The translations under genes and the position numbers were made by a program. The notes beneath the pieces were generated by a model, which searched no databases, was not told the origin of the DNA, and saw only the letters and a list, made by a program, of their open reading frames with translations. From contig CP144361.1 in NCBI GenBank assembly GCA_040954445.1, positions 868,001 to 932,000 on the forward strand: a stretch of 64,000 bases of DNA, read 5' to 3'. Source of the stretch: Burkholderia sp. (GTDB lineage: Bacteria; Pseudomonadota; Gammaproteobacteria; Burkholderiales; Burkholderiaceae). Positions 48,613 through 58,805 of this stretch are shown here, piece by piece. Each line of letters begins with the position of its first letter. Within the stretch, counting starts at the first letter, position 1.

Positions 48613-48712
48613 TTGATCGTTGACTCAGGGCGTGTTGCCTTAGACAAGGGGCAACGAAAAAAGAATCGAGATTCAATTCGCGATGCCTTTTCGTTGCCGA
48701 AGACTGATCCGT

Positions 48713-50386
48713 TTACATGTTCGAATAGTTTGGTCCGCCGCCGCCTTCGGGCGTAACCCACACGATGTTCTGCGTCGGATCCTTGATGTCGCAGGCCTTA
48801 CAGTGCACGCAGTTTTGCGCGTTGATCACCAGGCGGTCACTGCGATCCTCGTTCTTAATAAACTCGTAGACGGCGGCCGGGCAGAAGCGTGACTCGGGCC
48901 CAGCATAGGTGAACAGATTCACGTTGACCGGCACGCTGGCATCCTTCAGCGTCAGGTGAGCCGGCTGGTTTTCCTCGTGGTTGGTGTTCGAGATAAACAC
49001 CGAGGAAAGCCGGTCGAAGGTCAGCTTGCCGTCGGGCTTTGGATAGCTGATCGGTGTGCACTGCGAGGCCAGTTTCAGCATCTCGTGGTCGGCGTGTTGG
49101 TGATGCAGGGTCCAGGGCACGTGGCCGCACAGCACCTTCTGTTCGAGGCCGACCATCAAGGTGCCCAGGCAGAGCCCCTTGGCCATCCACTGCTTAAAGT
49201 TGCGCGCCTTGTAGAGCTCGGTGTACAGCCAGGATTGCTTCCAGGCCTCCGGGTAGGCCACCAGTTCGTCACGCTCTCGGTCAGCCTGGACTGCCTCGAA
49301 AGCCGCGTCGGCGGCCAGCATGCCGGTCTTGATCGCCGCGTGGCTTCCTTTGATGCGTGAGGCGTTCAGGAAGCCCGCGTCGTCGCCGATCAGCGCGCCG
49401 CCCGGAAAAACTGTCTTGGGCAGCGACACCAGCCCGCCCGCCGTGATCGAGCGCGCGCCGTAGGACACGCGTTTTCCGCCTTCCAGGAACTTGCGAATTG
49501 CCGGGTGCGTCTTGTAGCGCTGGAATTCCTCGAACGGCGACAGGTAGGGGTTGCTATAACCGAGGCCGACCACGAAACCGACCACTATCTGGTTACTATC
49601 CATGTGGTACAGGAAGGAGCCGCCGTAGGTGTCCGAGGCGAGCGGCCATCCAGCGGTGTGGATCACCAGGCCCGGCTTATGCTTAGCCGGATCGATCTCC
49701 CAGAGCTCCTTGATTCCGATCCCATAGGCCTGCGGGTCGCTGTTCGCGTCGAGCCGGAACCGGTCGATCAGCTGGCGGCCCAGGTGGCCGCGGCAGCCTT
49801 CGGCAAATAGCGTGTACTTAGCGTGCATTTCCATGCCGAGCTGAAAGTTCTCGGTCGACTCGCCGTCCTTGCCGATGCCGAGGTTACCGGTCGCCACGCC
49901 CTTCACCGAGCAGTCCTCATGATAGAGGATTTCCGCGGCGGGGAAGCCCGGGAAGATTTGGACGCCCAGCGCCTCAGCCTGCTGGCTGAGCCAGCGCGTG
50001 ACGTTGCCCAGGCTGATCACGTAGTTACCGTGGTTCTTGAAATTGTCTGGAAGGGCCCAGTTCGGCACGCCCTTGGTGCCGGTTCCCGAGAGGAACAGGA
50101 ACCGGTCCTCGCTTACTTCCACGTTCAGCGGCGCGCCCTTTTCCTTCCAGTCTGGAAATAGTTCGCGGATCGCACACGGATCCATCACGGCGCCCGACAG
50201 GATGTGCGCGCCAATTTCTGAGCCCTTCTCGAGCACGCAGACATTGATTTCGCAGCCTTTCTCGGTCGCCAGCTGCTTCAGGCGGATTGCCGCCGACAGC
50301 CCGGCCGGGCCGCCACCGACGATCACGATGTCGTATTCCATCGATTCTCGTGGACCGTATTGCTCAATGAGGCTTACGGGGGACAT
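48713..50386 (-). CDS. electron transfer flavoprotein-ubiquinone oxidoreductase
   Basis: 557 residues from the ATG at 50386 (MSPVSLIEQYGPRESMEYD), chosen because AGAGGA precedes it; the frame extends 7 codons further. It passes electrons from ETF (fatty-acid and amino-acid oxidation) to ubiquinone at the inner membrane. N-terminal FAD-binding GGGPAGLSAAIRL, ubiquinone-site region GARSITAGGLVSLPK, GDDAGFLNASRIKGSHAAIKTG, and a C-terminal 4Fe-4S motif (RFCPAAVYE and NCVHCKACDIKDP). Length is typical. ETF subunit genes are not in the window. Confidence 0.95.
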   Translation of the reverse strand: MSPVSLIEQYGPRESMEYDIVIVGGGPAGLSAAIRLKQLATEKGCEINVCVLEKGSEIGAHILSGAVMDPCAIRELFPDWKEKGAPLNVEVSEDRFLFLSGTGTKGVPNWALPDNFKNHGNYVISLGNVTRWLSQQAEALGVQIFPGFPAAEILYHEDCSVKGVATGNLGIGKDGESTENFQLGMEMHAKYTLFAEGCRGHLGRQLIDRFRLDANSDPQAYGIGIKELWEIDPAKHKPGLVIHTAGWPLASDTYGGSFLYHMDSNQIVVGFVVGLGYSNPYLSPFEEFQRYKTHPAIRKFLEGGKRVSYGARSITAGGLVSLPKTVFPGGALIGDDAGFLNASRIKGSHAAIKTGMLAADAAFEAVQADRERDELVAYPEAWKQSWLYTELYKARNFKQWMAKGLCLGTLMVGLEQKVLCGHVPWTLHHQHADHEMLKLASQCTPISYPKPDGKLTFDRLSSVFISNTNHEENQPAHLTLKDASVPVNVNLFTYAGPESRFCPAAVYEFIKNEDRSDRLVINAQNCVHCKACDIKDPTQNIVWVTPEGGGGPNYSNM

Positions 50387-50404
50387 TGGCGTTCCTCTAA
50401 CTTT

Positions 50405-50447
50405 CATTGATCCGAAATTCGTGATCTTGAATTAAGATGCATAGCGA
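50405..50447 (-). mobile_element. IS630-like end fragment fused to an IS903-like tip
   Basis: TTGATCCGAAATTCGTGATC followed by TTGAATTAAGATGCATAGCG (right-end sequence), directly joined to the IS903-like tip CGATTTATGCAACAACGCC (50449-50468). Confidence 0.6.
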
Positions 50448-50469
50448 ATCGATTTATGCAACAACGCCA

Positions 50470-50771
50470 TCGCATTCTCGGCAAGCGATCACCGGTGGTA
50501 GCCACTGTCTTGCTTCCATTCTCGACGACCGTCACGGGCAATTGCATCAACCGCGCCATTACGCCACGCCGCACCGGGCATATCTGCTGGCCAATGAGCG
50601 GCACGCTCGCGTGGCGGAATCGAAGGAATAGCACTGCGTGCAACAATGGCTGCATAACATGGCTTGGTGTCGTAGGCACCGTCACCGGCGATGACATCGA
50701 TTTGTTCTGCGCGTGGAATCTGGTGGAGCAACTTGGCCAGAGCGTTACCGTCAGCCACATTCTCATTCGAT
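50470..50771 (-). mobile_element. IS903-like internal fragment
   Basis: Reverse-strand transposase codons from the AENAMYR region back to QNVADG; no native terminus adjoining. It is cut on the right by the next copy. Confidence 0.75.
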
Positions 50772-51814
50772 GGAGTTGTTGCATAAATTAAGCGAAAGCC
50801 GTTGACGTTTACGCGCAACGCTCGCTGGCCTGCCCCCTATCAAGTCAAATTCCAGAGTCACTGCCTAATTTTTCCAAGAAAATGCGCAAGGACATACACA
50901 AGACAGGTGAGCCGAAGGCACGCTACCGTTTCAGGAATTGGGTGGCCTATAATGCAGGCCTGATCAACCGGGGGAACGTGACGGTATGGATAGATGAAGC
51001 CGTCCTTGCCAGAATACCCGACGCCATACCCACACGTGATCGCCCGTGTTTATACGGCGATGCACTGATTTAGGCATTACTCGGAGTGAAGACCGTCTAT
51101 CGACTGACGTTGCGCGCCCTGCAAGGTTTCACCCAAAGTCTGCGTGATCTGGCCTTCCCGCGCTTGCCGGTGCCGAATTACACCACACTCTGTCGCCGGG
51201 CAAAAACGCTTGATGTCGAACTGCCGATCCTTCGCGAAAACGAACCGATCCATCTCGTTGTCGACAGCAGCGGTCTGAAGGTCTATGGAGAAAGTGAATG
51301 GAAGGTGCCCCAGCACCGCTACTCGAAGCGGCGCACGTGGCGTAAAGTCCATCTCGCGCTCAACACGAATACGGGTCAAGTGCAGGCCGCGCTAATGACG
51401 AATCAGAATGTGGCTGACGGTGACGCTCTGGTCAAGTTGCTCGACCAGATTCCACGCGCAGAACAAATCGATGTCATCGGCTGTGACGGTGCCTACGACA
51501 CCAAGCCATGCCATGCGGTCATTGCTGCACGCAGTGCTATTCCTTCGATTCCGCCACGCGAGGGTGCCGCTCATTGGCCAGCAGATATGCCCGGTGCGGC
51601 GTGGCGTAATGGCGCGATTGATGCAATTGCCCGTGACGGTCGTCGAGAATGGAAGCAACACAGTGGCTACCACCTGCGATCGCTTGCTGAGAATGCGATG
51701 TATCGGTTCAGGACCCTCACCGGAAACTGTCTCTGGGCGCGTCACATCGTCTCGCAGGCGACCGAGGTCGCCGTTCGCGCCGGCGTCCTCACGCTCGATT
51801 TATGCAACAACGCC
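50772..51814 (+). mobile_element. IS903-like element with terminal deletion
   Basis: IRL tip GGAGTTGTTGCATAAATT at 50772. A stop at the TAG after CTGATT (51069) splits the transposase; about 85 bp is missing between GCCGGCGTC and CTCACGCTCG before IRR (51814). Right neighbour is IS630-like DNA. Confidence 0.85.
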
Positions 51815-51853
51815 CCTACGAGCAGCGACCGGAAGCGGTGCAGGCATGGCTGA
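51086..51853 (+). pseudogene. IS903-group transposase missing both ends
   Basis: Covers YRLTLRALQ through [15 protein letters not shown] and contains the three catalytic positions (GCDGAYD has G-to-C before the Asp). The N-terminus is cut by a stop and the C-terminus by a deletion that reads into IS630 DNA. Confidence 0.75.
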
Positions 51854-52459
51854 ACGAGATGTAACCGGAGATTTCTCGACGGGCCATCGCCGAAGGCGCG
51901 GAGATCCACTGGGGCGACAAAACGGGGCTGCGCTCGGACGATGTGCGAGCGCCACTCCTACGCGCCGTTTGGCAAGACACCCGAGCGACACGTGGCGAGT
52001 CGACGCGAAGGCCTGTCGGTGATGTCTACGGCGACGAACCGTTTCCAGGTGCGCTGGAAAGTCTTCGAGGGTGCGATGAACGCAGACATCCTGCTCGATT
52101 TCCTGAAGCGGCTGATGAAAGACATGCGTAGCAAGAAGGTATTTCTGATTTTCGACAACCTGAAGGTTCATCACGCCAAGCCGGTCACGGCGTGGTTGAC
52201 CGAGCACGTCGACGAGATCGAAGTGTTCTACCTGCCATCGTACAGTCCGGAACTGAATTTCGACGAGATGCTCAATGATGACCGGAAGGCGAACGTGACG
52301 AAACAGGCTCCAATACGGAGCAAGGAGTATCTCAAAAAAGCGGTCATCAGAGCCATCTACGTCGTCTCCAGAAATCACCACAACGTGTCGCTCGCTATTT
52401 CATACACAAACCAATTCGTTATGCAGCTTGAGTCAGGCTCACGTATTTCTGATGAATAA
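51815..52459 (+). mobile_element. IS630-like element, 3' half
   Basis: Begins CCTACGAGCAGCGACC and runs to the right end ...ACGTATTTCTGATGAATAA. The transposase C-terminal part at 51941-52459 (IFDNLKVHHAKPVTAWL, YLPSYSPELNFDEM) is open; the Asn-Pro of the NPDE motif has become NF, and the N-terminal half is missing. Confidence 0.82.
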
Positions 52460-52461
52460 CA

Positions 52462-52526
52462 GGGGGCTCGCCCCGACCGTTGCGCGTACACGTCAACGGC
52501 TCTCGCTAGATTGATGTAACAACGCC
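52462..52526 (-). mobile_element. IS903-like IRL fragment
   Basis: GGGGGCTCGCCCCGACCGTTG... to tip GATGTAACAACGCC, 65 bp, facing the next gene. Confidence 0.7.
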
Positions 52527-52557
52527 GTGTGTTGAATTTTACTCTTGAAACCACCTC

Positions 52558-53613
52558 ATGATTGCGACACGAATCCTGCGCCGCTCGCGCGTCCTGATCG
52601 TCGGATGCGGCGATGTGGGCATGCGCTGCGTCGAACAGTTACGTGCGCGGGCTCGTCCGCCGCGCATCATCGCGCTGACCAGGCAGTTGACGCGGCGTGC
52701 CGAATTGGCCGCCGCAGGCGTGGTACCATTGGTCGGCGACCTGGACCGACCGGCGACGCTCGCTCGGCTCGGCGGCCTGGTGCAGCACGTGCTGCTACTG
52801 GCGCCACCGCAGCCTTCAGGCACGGACGACCGGCGCACTCGGTCGCTAATCGCGGCGCTCGGCGCACGGAACCGTGCGCAGAGCAGCCCGGCCAGGTCTT
52901 GCGCGGCCCCGGTGGGCTGGATGCGTCGTGCCTTGTCCAGCGGAGCTTGGCAGGGCGGCCAGGCCGTGCGTGGAGCAGTGCGATCATCCGCCGAGAGGCT
53001 TGGCGCGCCCCTGTGCCTGGTCTATGCCAGCACCACCGGTGTATACGGGGATTGCGGCGGTGCGAGGGTCGACGAAACGCGACCGGTGCGGCAGGCCAAT
53101 GCGCGCGCGGTGCGGCGCATGTCGGCGGAGCGACAGTTACGAGCGGCCACTGCGCGTGGCGCGATGTCTGCGCGGATCGTGCGAATCCCGGGCATCTACG
53201 CCGCCAACCGGCTACCAATTATGCGGCTCGAGCGCGGCACGCCAGCCCTGGTCGACGCAGACGACCTCTACACCAACCACATCCACGCTGACGACCTGGC
53301 GGCTATCCTGCTGGCGGCGTCGGCACGCGGTCGCGCAGGGCGCGTGGTGCACGCCTCCGACGATACTGAGATGAAGATGGGTGAGTATTTCGAGCGCGTG
53401 GCGCGCGCCAGCGGACGCGCCAGCCCGCCGCGCATCACGCGCGCAGAGGCCGAGATGCGGCTCGAACCGGTGCTGCTATCCTTCATGCGGGAATCGCGCC
53501 GGCTGGTCAATATACGGCTCAAGCGCGAACTGCGGTTCGTGCTGCGTTATCCGACCGTCGAAGACTTCCTGCGTACCGTATCCACGGACAGCGAACTCGG
53601 CTTGCGCAGATGA
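52558..53613 (+). CDS. NAD(P)-dependent epimerase/dehydratase-like (SDR) protein
   Basis: 351 residues. The Rossmann motif VLIVGCGDVGMRCVEQL lies at residues 12-28, the YASTTGVYGD segment (Ser/Thr and Tyr region of extended SDRs) near residue 160, and NHIHADDLAAILLAA near 240. The YeeZ/NAD-dependent epimerase group fits best; the substrate is unknown. Unusually Arg/Ala-rich and GC-rich relative to its neighbours. Start ATG at 52558 has no clear Shine-Dalgarno. The reading frame is open throughout. Confidence 0.78.
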   Translation: MIATRILRRSRVLIVGCGDVGMRCVEQLRARARPPRIIALTRQLTRRAELAAAGVVPLVGDLDRPATLARLGGLVQHVLLLAPPQPSGTDDRRTRSLIAALGARNRAQSSPARSCAAPVGWMRRALSSGAWQGGQAVRGAVRSSAERLGAPLCLVYASTTGVYGDCGGARVDETRPVRQANARAVRRMSAERQLRAATARGAMSARIVRIPGIYAANRLPIMRLERGTPALVDADDLYTNHIHADDLAAILLAASARGRAGRVVHASDDTEMKMGEYFERVARASGRASPPRITRAEAEMRLEPVLLSFMRESRRLVNIRLKRELRFVLRYPTVEDFLRTVSTDSELGLRR

Positions 53614-53668
53614 TTTCGGGCAACGCCTCAATCAACAGGCAACAGAGCAGGGGGGTAGCGGATCAATA

Positions 53669-53848
53669 TAGGCCGCCCAATTCCTGACACGATAGCGAGC
53701 TTTCAGCTCACCTGTCTTGTGTATGTCCTTGCGCATTTTCTTGCGTAAAATTAGGCAGTTACTCTGGAATCTGACTTGATAGGGGGCTGGCCCCGCGATC
53801 TTTGCGCGTAAACGTCAACGGCTCTCGCTTGATTTATGCAACAATGCC
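53669..53848 (-). mobile_element. IS903-like 5' fragment (IRL at 53848)
   Basis: Reverse-strand IRL, leader and the first codons, cut at TATAGGCCGCCC next to an IS630-like tip (GCGGATCAATA, 53658-53668). Confidence 0.75.
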
Positions 53849-54704
53849 AATATTGATAGATGAAGCCGTCCTTGCCAGCATACCCGATGCCATACCCACA
53901 CGTGGTCGCCCGTGTCTATACGGCGATACGCTGATTCAGACATTACTTGGCGTGAAGACCGTCTATCGACTGACGTTGCGCGCCCTGCAAGGTTTCACCC
54001 AAAGTCTGCGCGATCTGGCCTTCCCGAGCTTGCCGGTGCCGAATTACACCACGCTCTGTCGCCGGGCAAAAACGCTTGATGTCGAACTGCCGATCCTTCG
54101 TGACAATGAACCGATCTATCTGGTTGTCGACAGCACCGGTCTGAAGGTCTATGGAGAAGGTGAATGGAAGGTGCGCCAGCACGGCTACTCGAAGCGGCGC
54201 ACGTGGCGTAAAGTCCATCTCGCGCTCAACGCGAATACGGGTCAAGTGCATGCCGCGCTAATGACGAATCAGAATGTGGCTGACGCTGACGCTCTGGCCA
54301 AGTTGCTCGACCAGATTCCACGCGAAGAAAAAATCGATGTCATCGGCGGTGATGGTGCTTACGACACCAAGCCATGCCATGCGGCCATTGCTGCACGCAG
54401 TGCTATTCCTTCGATTCCGCCACGCGCGGGTGCCGTTCATTGGCCAGCGGATATGCCCGGTGCGGCGTGGCGTAATGGCGCGGTTGATGCAATTTCCCGT
54501 GACGGTCGTCGAGAATGGAAGCAAGACAGTGGCTACCAGCGGCGATCGCTTGCCGAGAATGCGATGTATCGGTTCAAGACCCTCACCGGCAACTGTCTCT
54601 GGGCGCGTCACATCGACGCGCAGGCGACCGAGGTCTCCATTCGCGTCGGCGTCATCAACCGTATGGCGGACCTCGCTCGTCCGCAATCCGTTCGTATTGC
54701 CTAA
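53802..54704 (+). pseudogene. IS903-group transposase with hybrid N-terminus
   Basis: From ILIDEAVLASIPDAI onward the protein is complete to RPQSVRIA with all catalytic residues, but the first 35 native residues are replaced by codons from the inverted IRL fragment. The start is artefactual; activity is doubtful. Confidence 0.75.
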
Positions 54705-54758
54705 AATTATGCCCGTCGATGCTATTGCATCCTCACACTCGATTTATGCAACAACGCC
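53849..54758 (+). mobile_element. IS903-like element lacking IRL
   Basis: Starts within the WIDEAVL codons (AATATTGATAGATG) and runs to an intact IRR. It joins the preceding inverted IRL fragment, so the pair looks like one rearranged copy. Confidence 0.85.
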
Positions 54759-55075
54759 CGTTGTCGCGAAAGATCGACAGTTCGACATCAAGCGTTTTTG
54801 CCCGGCGACAGAGCGTGGTGTAATTCGGCACCGGCAAGCTCGGGAAGGCCAAATCGCGTAGACTTTGGGTGAAACCTTGCAGGGCGCGCAACGTCCGTCG
54901 ATAGACGGTCTTCACGCCAAGTAATGCCTGAATTAGCGTATCTCCGTACAGACGCAGGCGACCACGCGCAGGTATGGCGTCTCGGGCATGCTATTGATCA
55001 GCAAGGACGGCTTCATCGATCCATAGCATCAACGTTTTCCCCTGGTTGATCAGGCACGCGTTATAGACCGCCAGG
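54759..55075 (-). mobile_element. IS903-like element, degenerate 5' portion without tip
   Basis: Transposase N-terminal codons on the reverse strand (VKTVYRRTLRALQGF), decaying toward yggT; no IRL found. Confidence 0.7.
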
Positions 55076-55077
55076 CA

Positions 55078-55638
55078 TCACATCGTCAGCAAAGTCATTG
55101 AAATCACCACCCGCGTGACTACCATCAGCAGCACTTGCACGATCACGCATAAAAGAATCGGAGACAGATCCAGCCCGCCGATATTCGGCAGTACACGACG
55201 CAGCGGATTGAATAGCGGGGCAGTCAGCGGGAACAGGATCGCCATAGCCGGCGAGCGCGGGTTCAGCCACGACAGCAGCGCCATCAGGATAGTCATCCAC
55301 AGCACCAGGTTAAGCGCCCATTTGGCGATGGTCAGGGCGACGATCACGATGGTGGGCAGGATCGACAGCACATCCATGCCAGCCAGCGACATCATCAGCA
55401 CTACGTAAACGAAGGCGGCCAGCAACGCCGCCACCACGCTCGCCCAGTCGATGCCGCGCGTGCCGGTAATAATGCGGCGCAGCGGCAGAACGATCCAGTT
55501 GGTCACCTGCAGCACGGCCTGCTTGACGGGGTTGTACGGCGGCATACACACCGCTTGCATCCAGACGCGCAGCAGCAGGGCGACACCGAACAGCGTGAAT
55601 ACGGTATTGAGCAGAAAGCAAACGATCTCGCTGAGCAT
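55078..55638 (-). CDS. YggT-family integral membrane protein
   Basis: 186 residues from the ATG at 55638 (MLSEIVCFLLNTVFTLFGV), preceded by AAGGATTCC; a longer frame to 55695 lacks a better site. Two YGGT repeats, each with two hydrophobic helices: FTLFGVALLLRVWMQAV with PYNPVKQAVLQVTNWIVLPLRR, and LVLWMTILMALLSWL with PLFNPLRRVLPNIGGLDLSP. Function is not firmly known; the family is linked to division or osmotic adaptation. proC, its usual neighbour, is missing. Confidence 0.87.
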   Translation of the reverse strand: MLSEIVCFLLNTVFTLFGVALLLRVWMQAVCMPPYNPVKQAVLQVTNWIVLPLRRIITGTRGIDWASVVAALLAAFVYVVLMMSLAGMDVLSILPTIVIVALTIAKWALNLVLWMTILMALLSWLNPRSPAMAILFPLTAPLFNPLRRVLPNIGGLDLSPILLCVIVQVLLMVVTRVVISMTLLTM

Positions 55639-55867
55639 CGTTGGAATCCTTGTCTGATAGTCGGGTAGTGTGCAACCGCCGTATCGTGGAGGCATGCAGC
55701 TGGTATCAGCTTATCACGGCTCGCGGCACTCAGGCAGCCTGTGCGCAAGTCGCCGGTCGAGTAGCAGGGCGTCCACACTTCACTCCACCGCATCGAGCCC
55801 GGTCGGCAGCGTCTCATGCGGCACCTGGCCAATTCGACGGCGCGGCGCATCATCAGCGCGTAAAGCG
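55639..55867. other. unassigned GC-rich stretch upstream of yggT
   Basis: An open minus-strand frame at 55640-55889 (GDHATLYALMMRRAVELARC...EVWTPCYSTGDL) has coding-like composition but I do not recognise it and it is not intact. Confidence 0.3.
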
Positions 55868-55931
55868 TGGCGTGATCGCCCCATATCAAGTCAGATTTCA
55901 GAATAACTGCCCAATTTTTGTCAAGAAAATG
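55868..55931 (+). mobile_element. IS903-like leader fragment
   Basis: GGCGTGATCGCCCCATATCAAGTCAG...TCAAGAAAATGG, the segment between IRL and the transposase start, no tip. Confidence 0.6.
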
Positions 55932-56035
55932 GGTGTTGTTGCATAAATCGAGCGTGAGGGCGCAATGGCATCGACGGAGATAATTTCAGGCAATACGCAC
56001 GAATTGCGGACGCACGAGGTCTGCATGCGCTTGAT
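55932..56035 (-). mobile_element. IS903-like IRR fragment carrying an IS630-like insertion
   Basis: Begins GGTGTTGTTGCATAAATC and ends TTGAT at the TA where the IS630-like element enters. The same fragment with the same insertion occurs at 16079-16185. Confidence 0.8.
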
Positions 56036-56037
56036 TA

Positions 56038-56449
56038 TTAATCCGCAACTTGTGATCTTGCAATTTGCAATCGACCCTCATGTGAGGGAGATGGAAAAAC
56101 GAGACATGATATCGCTTCCTCGTGAGGCACGTGAAGAGCGTCGACGTCCAGGTGATTAACCTGCGCCTGCGCGGCTGGACCTACGACGAATTGCCGAGCA
56201 TACGAACCTATTGCGCACCGGCATGTGCAATATTTGCAAGCGCCACACCCGCGAAGGTGCGGCTCGATTGCGGGATAAGCCGAGCGGTGGAGCCGTGAAC
56301 CACAAGCCATGAGTGGGCAACAGGAAGTGTAAATTCCCATTCTGTTGCGCGACCAGAGGTCGGACTCGCTGAAGATGTTGTTCGCGTTGTGGCCGCGACA
56401 TGCGGTGCGGGAGTTGATCCGGCAGCGATGTGGTTTGACGGTGACGTTG
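56038..56449 (+). mobile_element. IS630-like element, 5' portion
   Basis: Left end TTAATCCGCAACTTGTGATC, MEKRDMISLPREAREERRRPGD, then frameshifted codons to LIRQRCGLTVTL. It is truncated by the IS903-like copy at 56450. Nearly identical to 16186-16576. Confidence 0.82.
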
Positions 56450-57578
56450 GGCGTTGTTGCATAAATCGAGCGAGATCCGTTGACGTTTACGCGCAATGGT
56501 CGCGGGGCCAGCCTCCTATCAAGTCAAATTCCAGAGTAACTGCCTAATTTTTCCAAGAAAATGCGCAAGAACATACACAAGACAGGTGAGCCGAAGGCAC
56601 GCTATCGTGTCAGGAATTGGACGGTTTATAATGAAGGCCTGCTCAACCGGGGGAACGTAACAATATGGATAGATGAAGCCGTTCTTGCCAGCATACCCGA
56701 TGCCATACCCACACGTGGTCGCCCGTGTCTATAGGCGATACGCTGATTCAGGCATTACTTGGCGTGAAGACCGTCTATCGACTGACGTTGCGCGCCCTGC
56801 AAGGTTTCACCCAAAGTCTGCGCGATTTGGCCTTCCCGTGCTTGCCGGTGCCGAATTACACCACGCTCTGTCGCCGGGAAAAAACGCTTGATGTCGAACT
56901 GCCGATCCTTCGTGACAAGGAACCGATCCATCTGGTTGTCGACAGCACCGGTCTGAAGGTCTATGGAGAAGGTGGATGGAAGGTGTGCGCCAGCACGGCT
57001 ACTCGAAGCGGCGCACGTGGCGTAAAGTCCATGTCGCGCTCAACGCGAATACAGGTCAAGTGCATGCCACGCCAATGACGAATCAAAATGTGGCTGACGG
57101 TGACGCTCTGGCCCAGTTGCTCGACCAGATTCCACGCGAAGAACAAATCGATGTCATCGGCGGTGATGGTGCCTACGACACGAAGCCATGCCATGCGGCC
57201 ATTGCTGCACGCAGTGCTATTCCTTCGCTTCCGCCACGCGAGGGTGCCGTTCATTGGCTAGCGGATATGCCCGGCGCGGCGTGGCGTAATGGCGCGGTTG
57301 ATGCAATTGCCCGTGACGGTCGTCGAGAATGGAAGCAAGAACGTGGCTACCACCGGCGATCGCTTGCCGAGAATGCGATGTATCGGTTCAAGACCCTCAC
57401 CGGAAACTGTCTCTGGGCGCGTCCTCACATCGACTCGCAGGCGACCGAGGTCGCCGTTCGCGTCGGTATGTCATCAACCGCATTGGCGGACCTCGCTCGT
57501 CCGCAATCCGTTCGTATCGCCTGAAATTATGCCCGTCGATGCCATTGCGTCCTCATGCTCGATTTATGCAACAACGCC
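56450..57578 (+). mobile_element. IS903-like element, full size, frameshifted
   Basis: Both ends present. A missing base after CGTGTCTATA (56733), an extra base in GGAAGGTGTGCGCC (56984) and CCTCAC/GTATGTC additions near 57423-57470 break the transposase. IRR ends 28 bp before metZ. Confidence 0.88.
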
Positions 57579-57606
57579 TCTTAAAACTGCCCCGGATAAC
57601 CTAGCC

Positions 57607-58797
57607 ATGGATGCCTCTCTCAGCCTCGAAACCCTCGCCGTACGCGCGGGCACGTTGCGCAGCGAATACAACGAACACTCGGAAGCGCTGTTCTTGACCT
57701 CCAGCTTCTGCTTCACGAGCGCCCAGGACGCCGCCACACGCTTCGCGAACTCCGAAGAAAACTATACGTATTCGCGCTTCACCAACCCTACCGTGACAAT
57801 GTTCCAGGACCGCCTGGCGGCGTTGGAAGGCGGCGAGGCCTGCATCGCGACGGCATCGGGGATGGCGGCCATCATGTCAGTGGTGATGTCGGCGCTGCAG
57901 GCGGGCGACCACCTTATCAGCTCGCGTAGCTTGTTCGGCTCGACGCTGGGCATGTTCTCGCAGATCTTCAGCAAGTTCGGCATTACCACCACCTTCGTCG
58001 ATCCGACCGACCTCAATGCCTGGCGCGAAGCAGTGCGTCCAGAAACCAAGATGTTCTTCCTGGAGACGCCCTCGAACCCGCTCACCGAGCTAGCTGACAT
58101 CGCCGCGATCGCGACCTTCGCCAAGGAGGCAAAGGCGCTGTTCGTGGTCGACAATTGTTTCTGCAGCCCGGTACTGCAGCAGTCGCTCAAACTCGGTGCC
58201 GACGTAGTGATGCACTCGGCCACCAAGTTCCTCGACGGCCAGGGCCGCGTTCTGGGCGGCGCGCTGGTGGGCTCGAAGGAATTCATCACGGGCAAAGTGT
58301 TCCCGTTCGTGCGCACTGCCGGGCCGACCCTGTCGGCTTTCAACGCCTGGGTGCTGCTCAAGGGGATGGAGACGCTGTCGCTACGCGTCGAGCGGCAATC
58401 GTCGAACGCGCTGGAAATCGCGCGCTGGCTGGAGCAACAGCCGACCATTAAGCGCGTATTCTACCCTGGGCTAGAGTCACATCCGCAGTACGAAATCGCC
58501 AGGCGCCAACAGAAGGCGGGCGGGGCAGTGGTCTCGTTCGAGCTCAAGGGCGACACGCCCGCTGCGCAGCGCGCTAATGCCTGGCGCGTGATCGATAATA
58601 CCCGCATGGTGTCGATCACGGCCAACCTGGGCGATACTCGCACCACCATCACCCACCCGGCCACTACCACGCACTCGCGTATCACGCCAGAGGCGCGCGC
58701 GACGGCGGGGATTTCAGAAGGCCTAATCCGGCTCGCGGTCGGGCTAGAAAATGCTGAGGACCTGCGCAATGACCTGGCGCGCGGGCTTGATAGTTGA
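57607..58797 (+). CDS. metZ: O-succinylhomoserine sulfhydrylase
   Basis: 396 residues from ATG 57607 (MDASLSLETLAVRAGT); the frame is open upstream into the IS but the start is fixed by the family N-terminus. A Cys/Met-metabolism PLP enzyme converting O-succinylhomoserine and sulfide to homocysteine. YSRFTNPTVTMFQDRLAALEGGE, the ASGMAAI phosphate loop, FLETPSNPL, the PLP lysine in HSATKFLDGQG and the C-terminal LGDTRTTITHPATTTHS with GLIRLAVGLE are present. metQ elsewhere in the window is the only other methionine gene. No strong Shine-Dalgarno sequence is visible. Confidence 0.94.
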   Translation: MDASLSLETLAVRAGTLRSEYNEHSEALFLTSSFCFTSAQDAATRFANSEENYTYSRFTNPTVTMFQDRLAALEGGEACIATASGMAAIMSVVMSALQAGDHLISSRSLFGSTLGMFSQIFSKFGITTTFVDPTDLNAWREAVRPETKMFFLETPSNPLTELADIAAIATFAKEAKALFVVDNCFCSPVLQQSLKLGADVVMHSATKFLDGQGRVLGGALVGSKEFITGKVFPFVRTAGPTLSAFNAWVLLKGMETLSLRVERQSSNALEIARWLEQQPTIKRVFYPGLESHPQYEIARRQQKAGGAVVSFELKGDTPAAQRANAWRVIDNTRMVSITANLGDTRTTITHPATTTHSRITPEARATAGISEGLIRLAVGLENAEDLRNDLARGLDS

Positions 58798-58805
58798 CGA
58801 ATCGG

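Noticed and set aside
52545..53291. 248-codon alternative plus frame over the SDR-like gene
   Set aside because: Arg/Ala-rich translation of the second frame; the Rossmann motif and extended-SDR features are only in the 52558-53613 frame.
57289..57606. N-terminal extension of metZ into the IS
   Set aside because: IS-derived shadow frame; the MetZ family begins near MDASLSLETLAVRAG.
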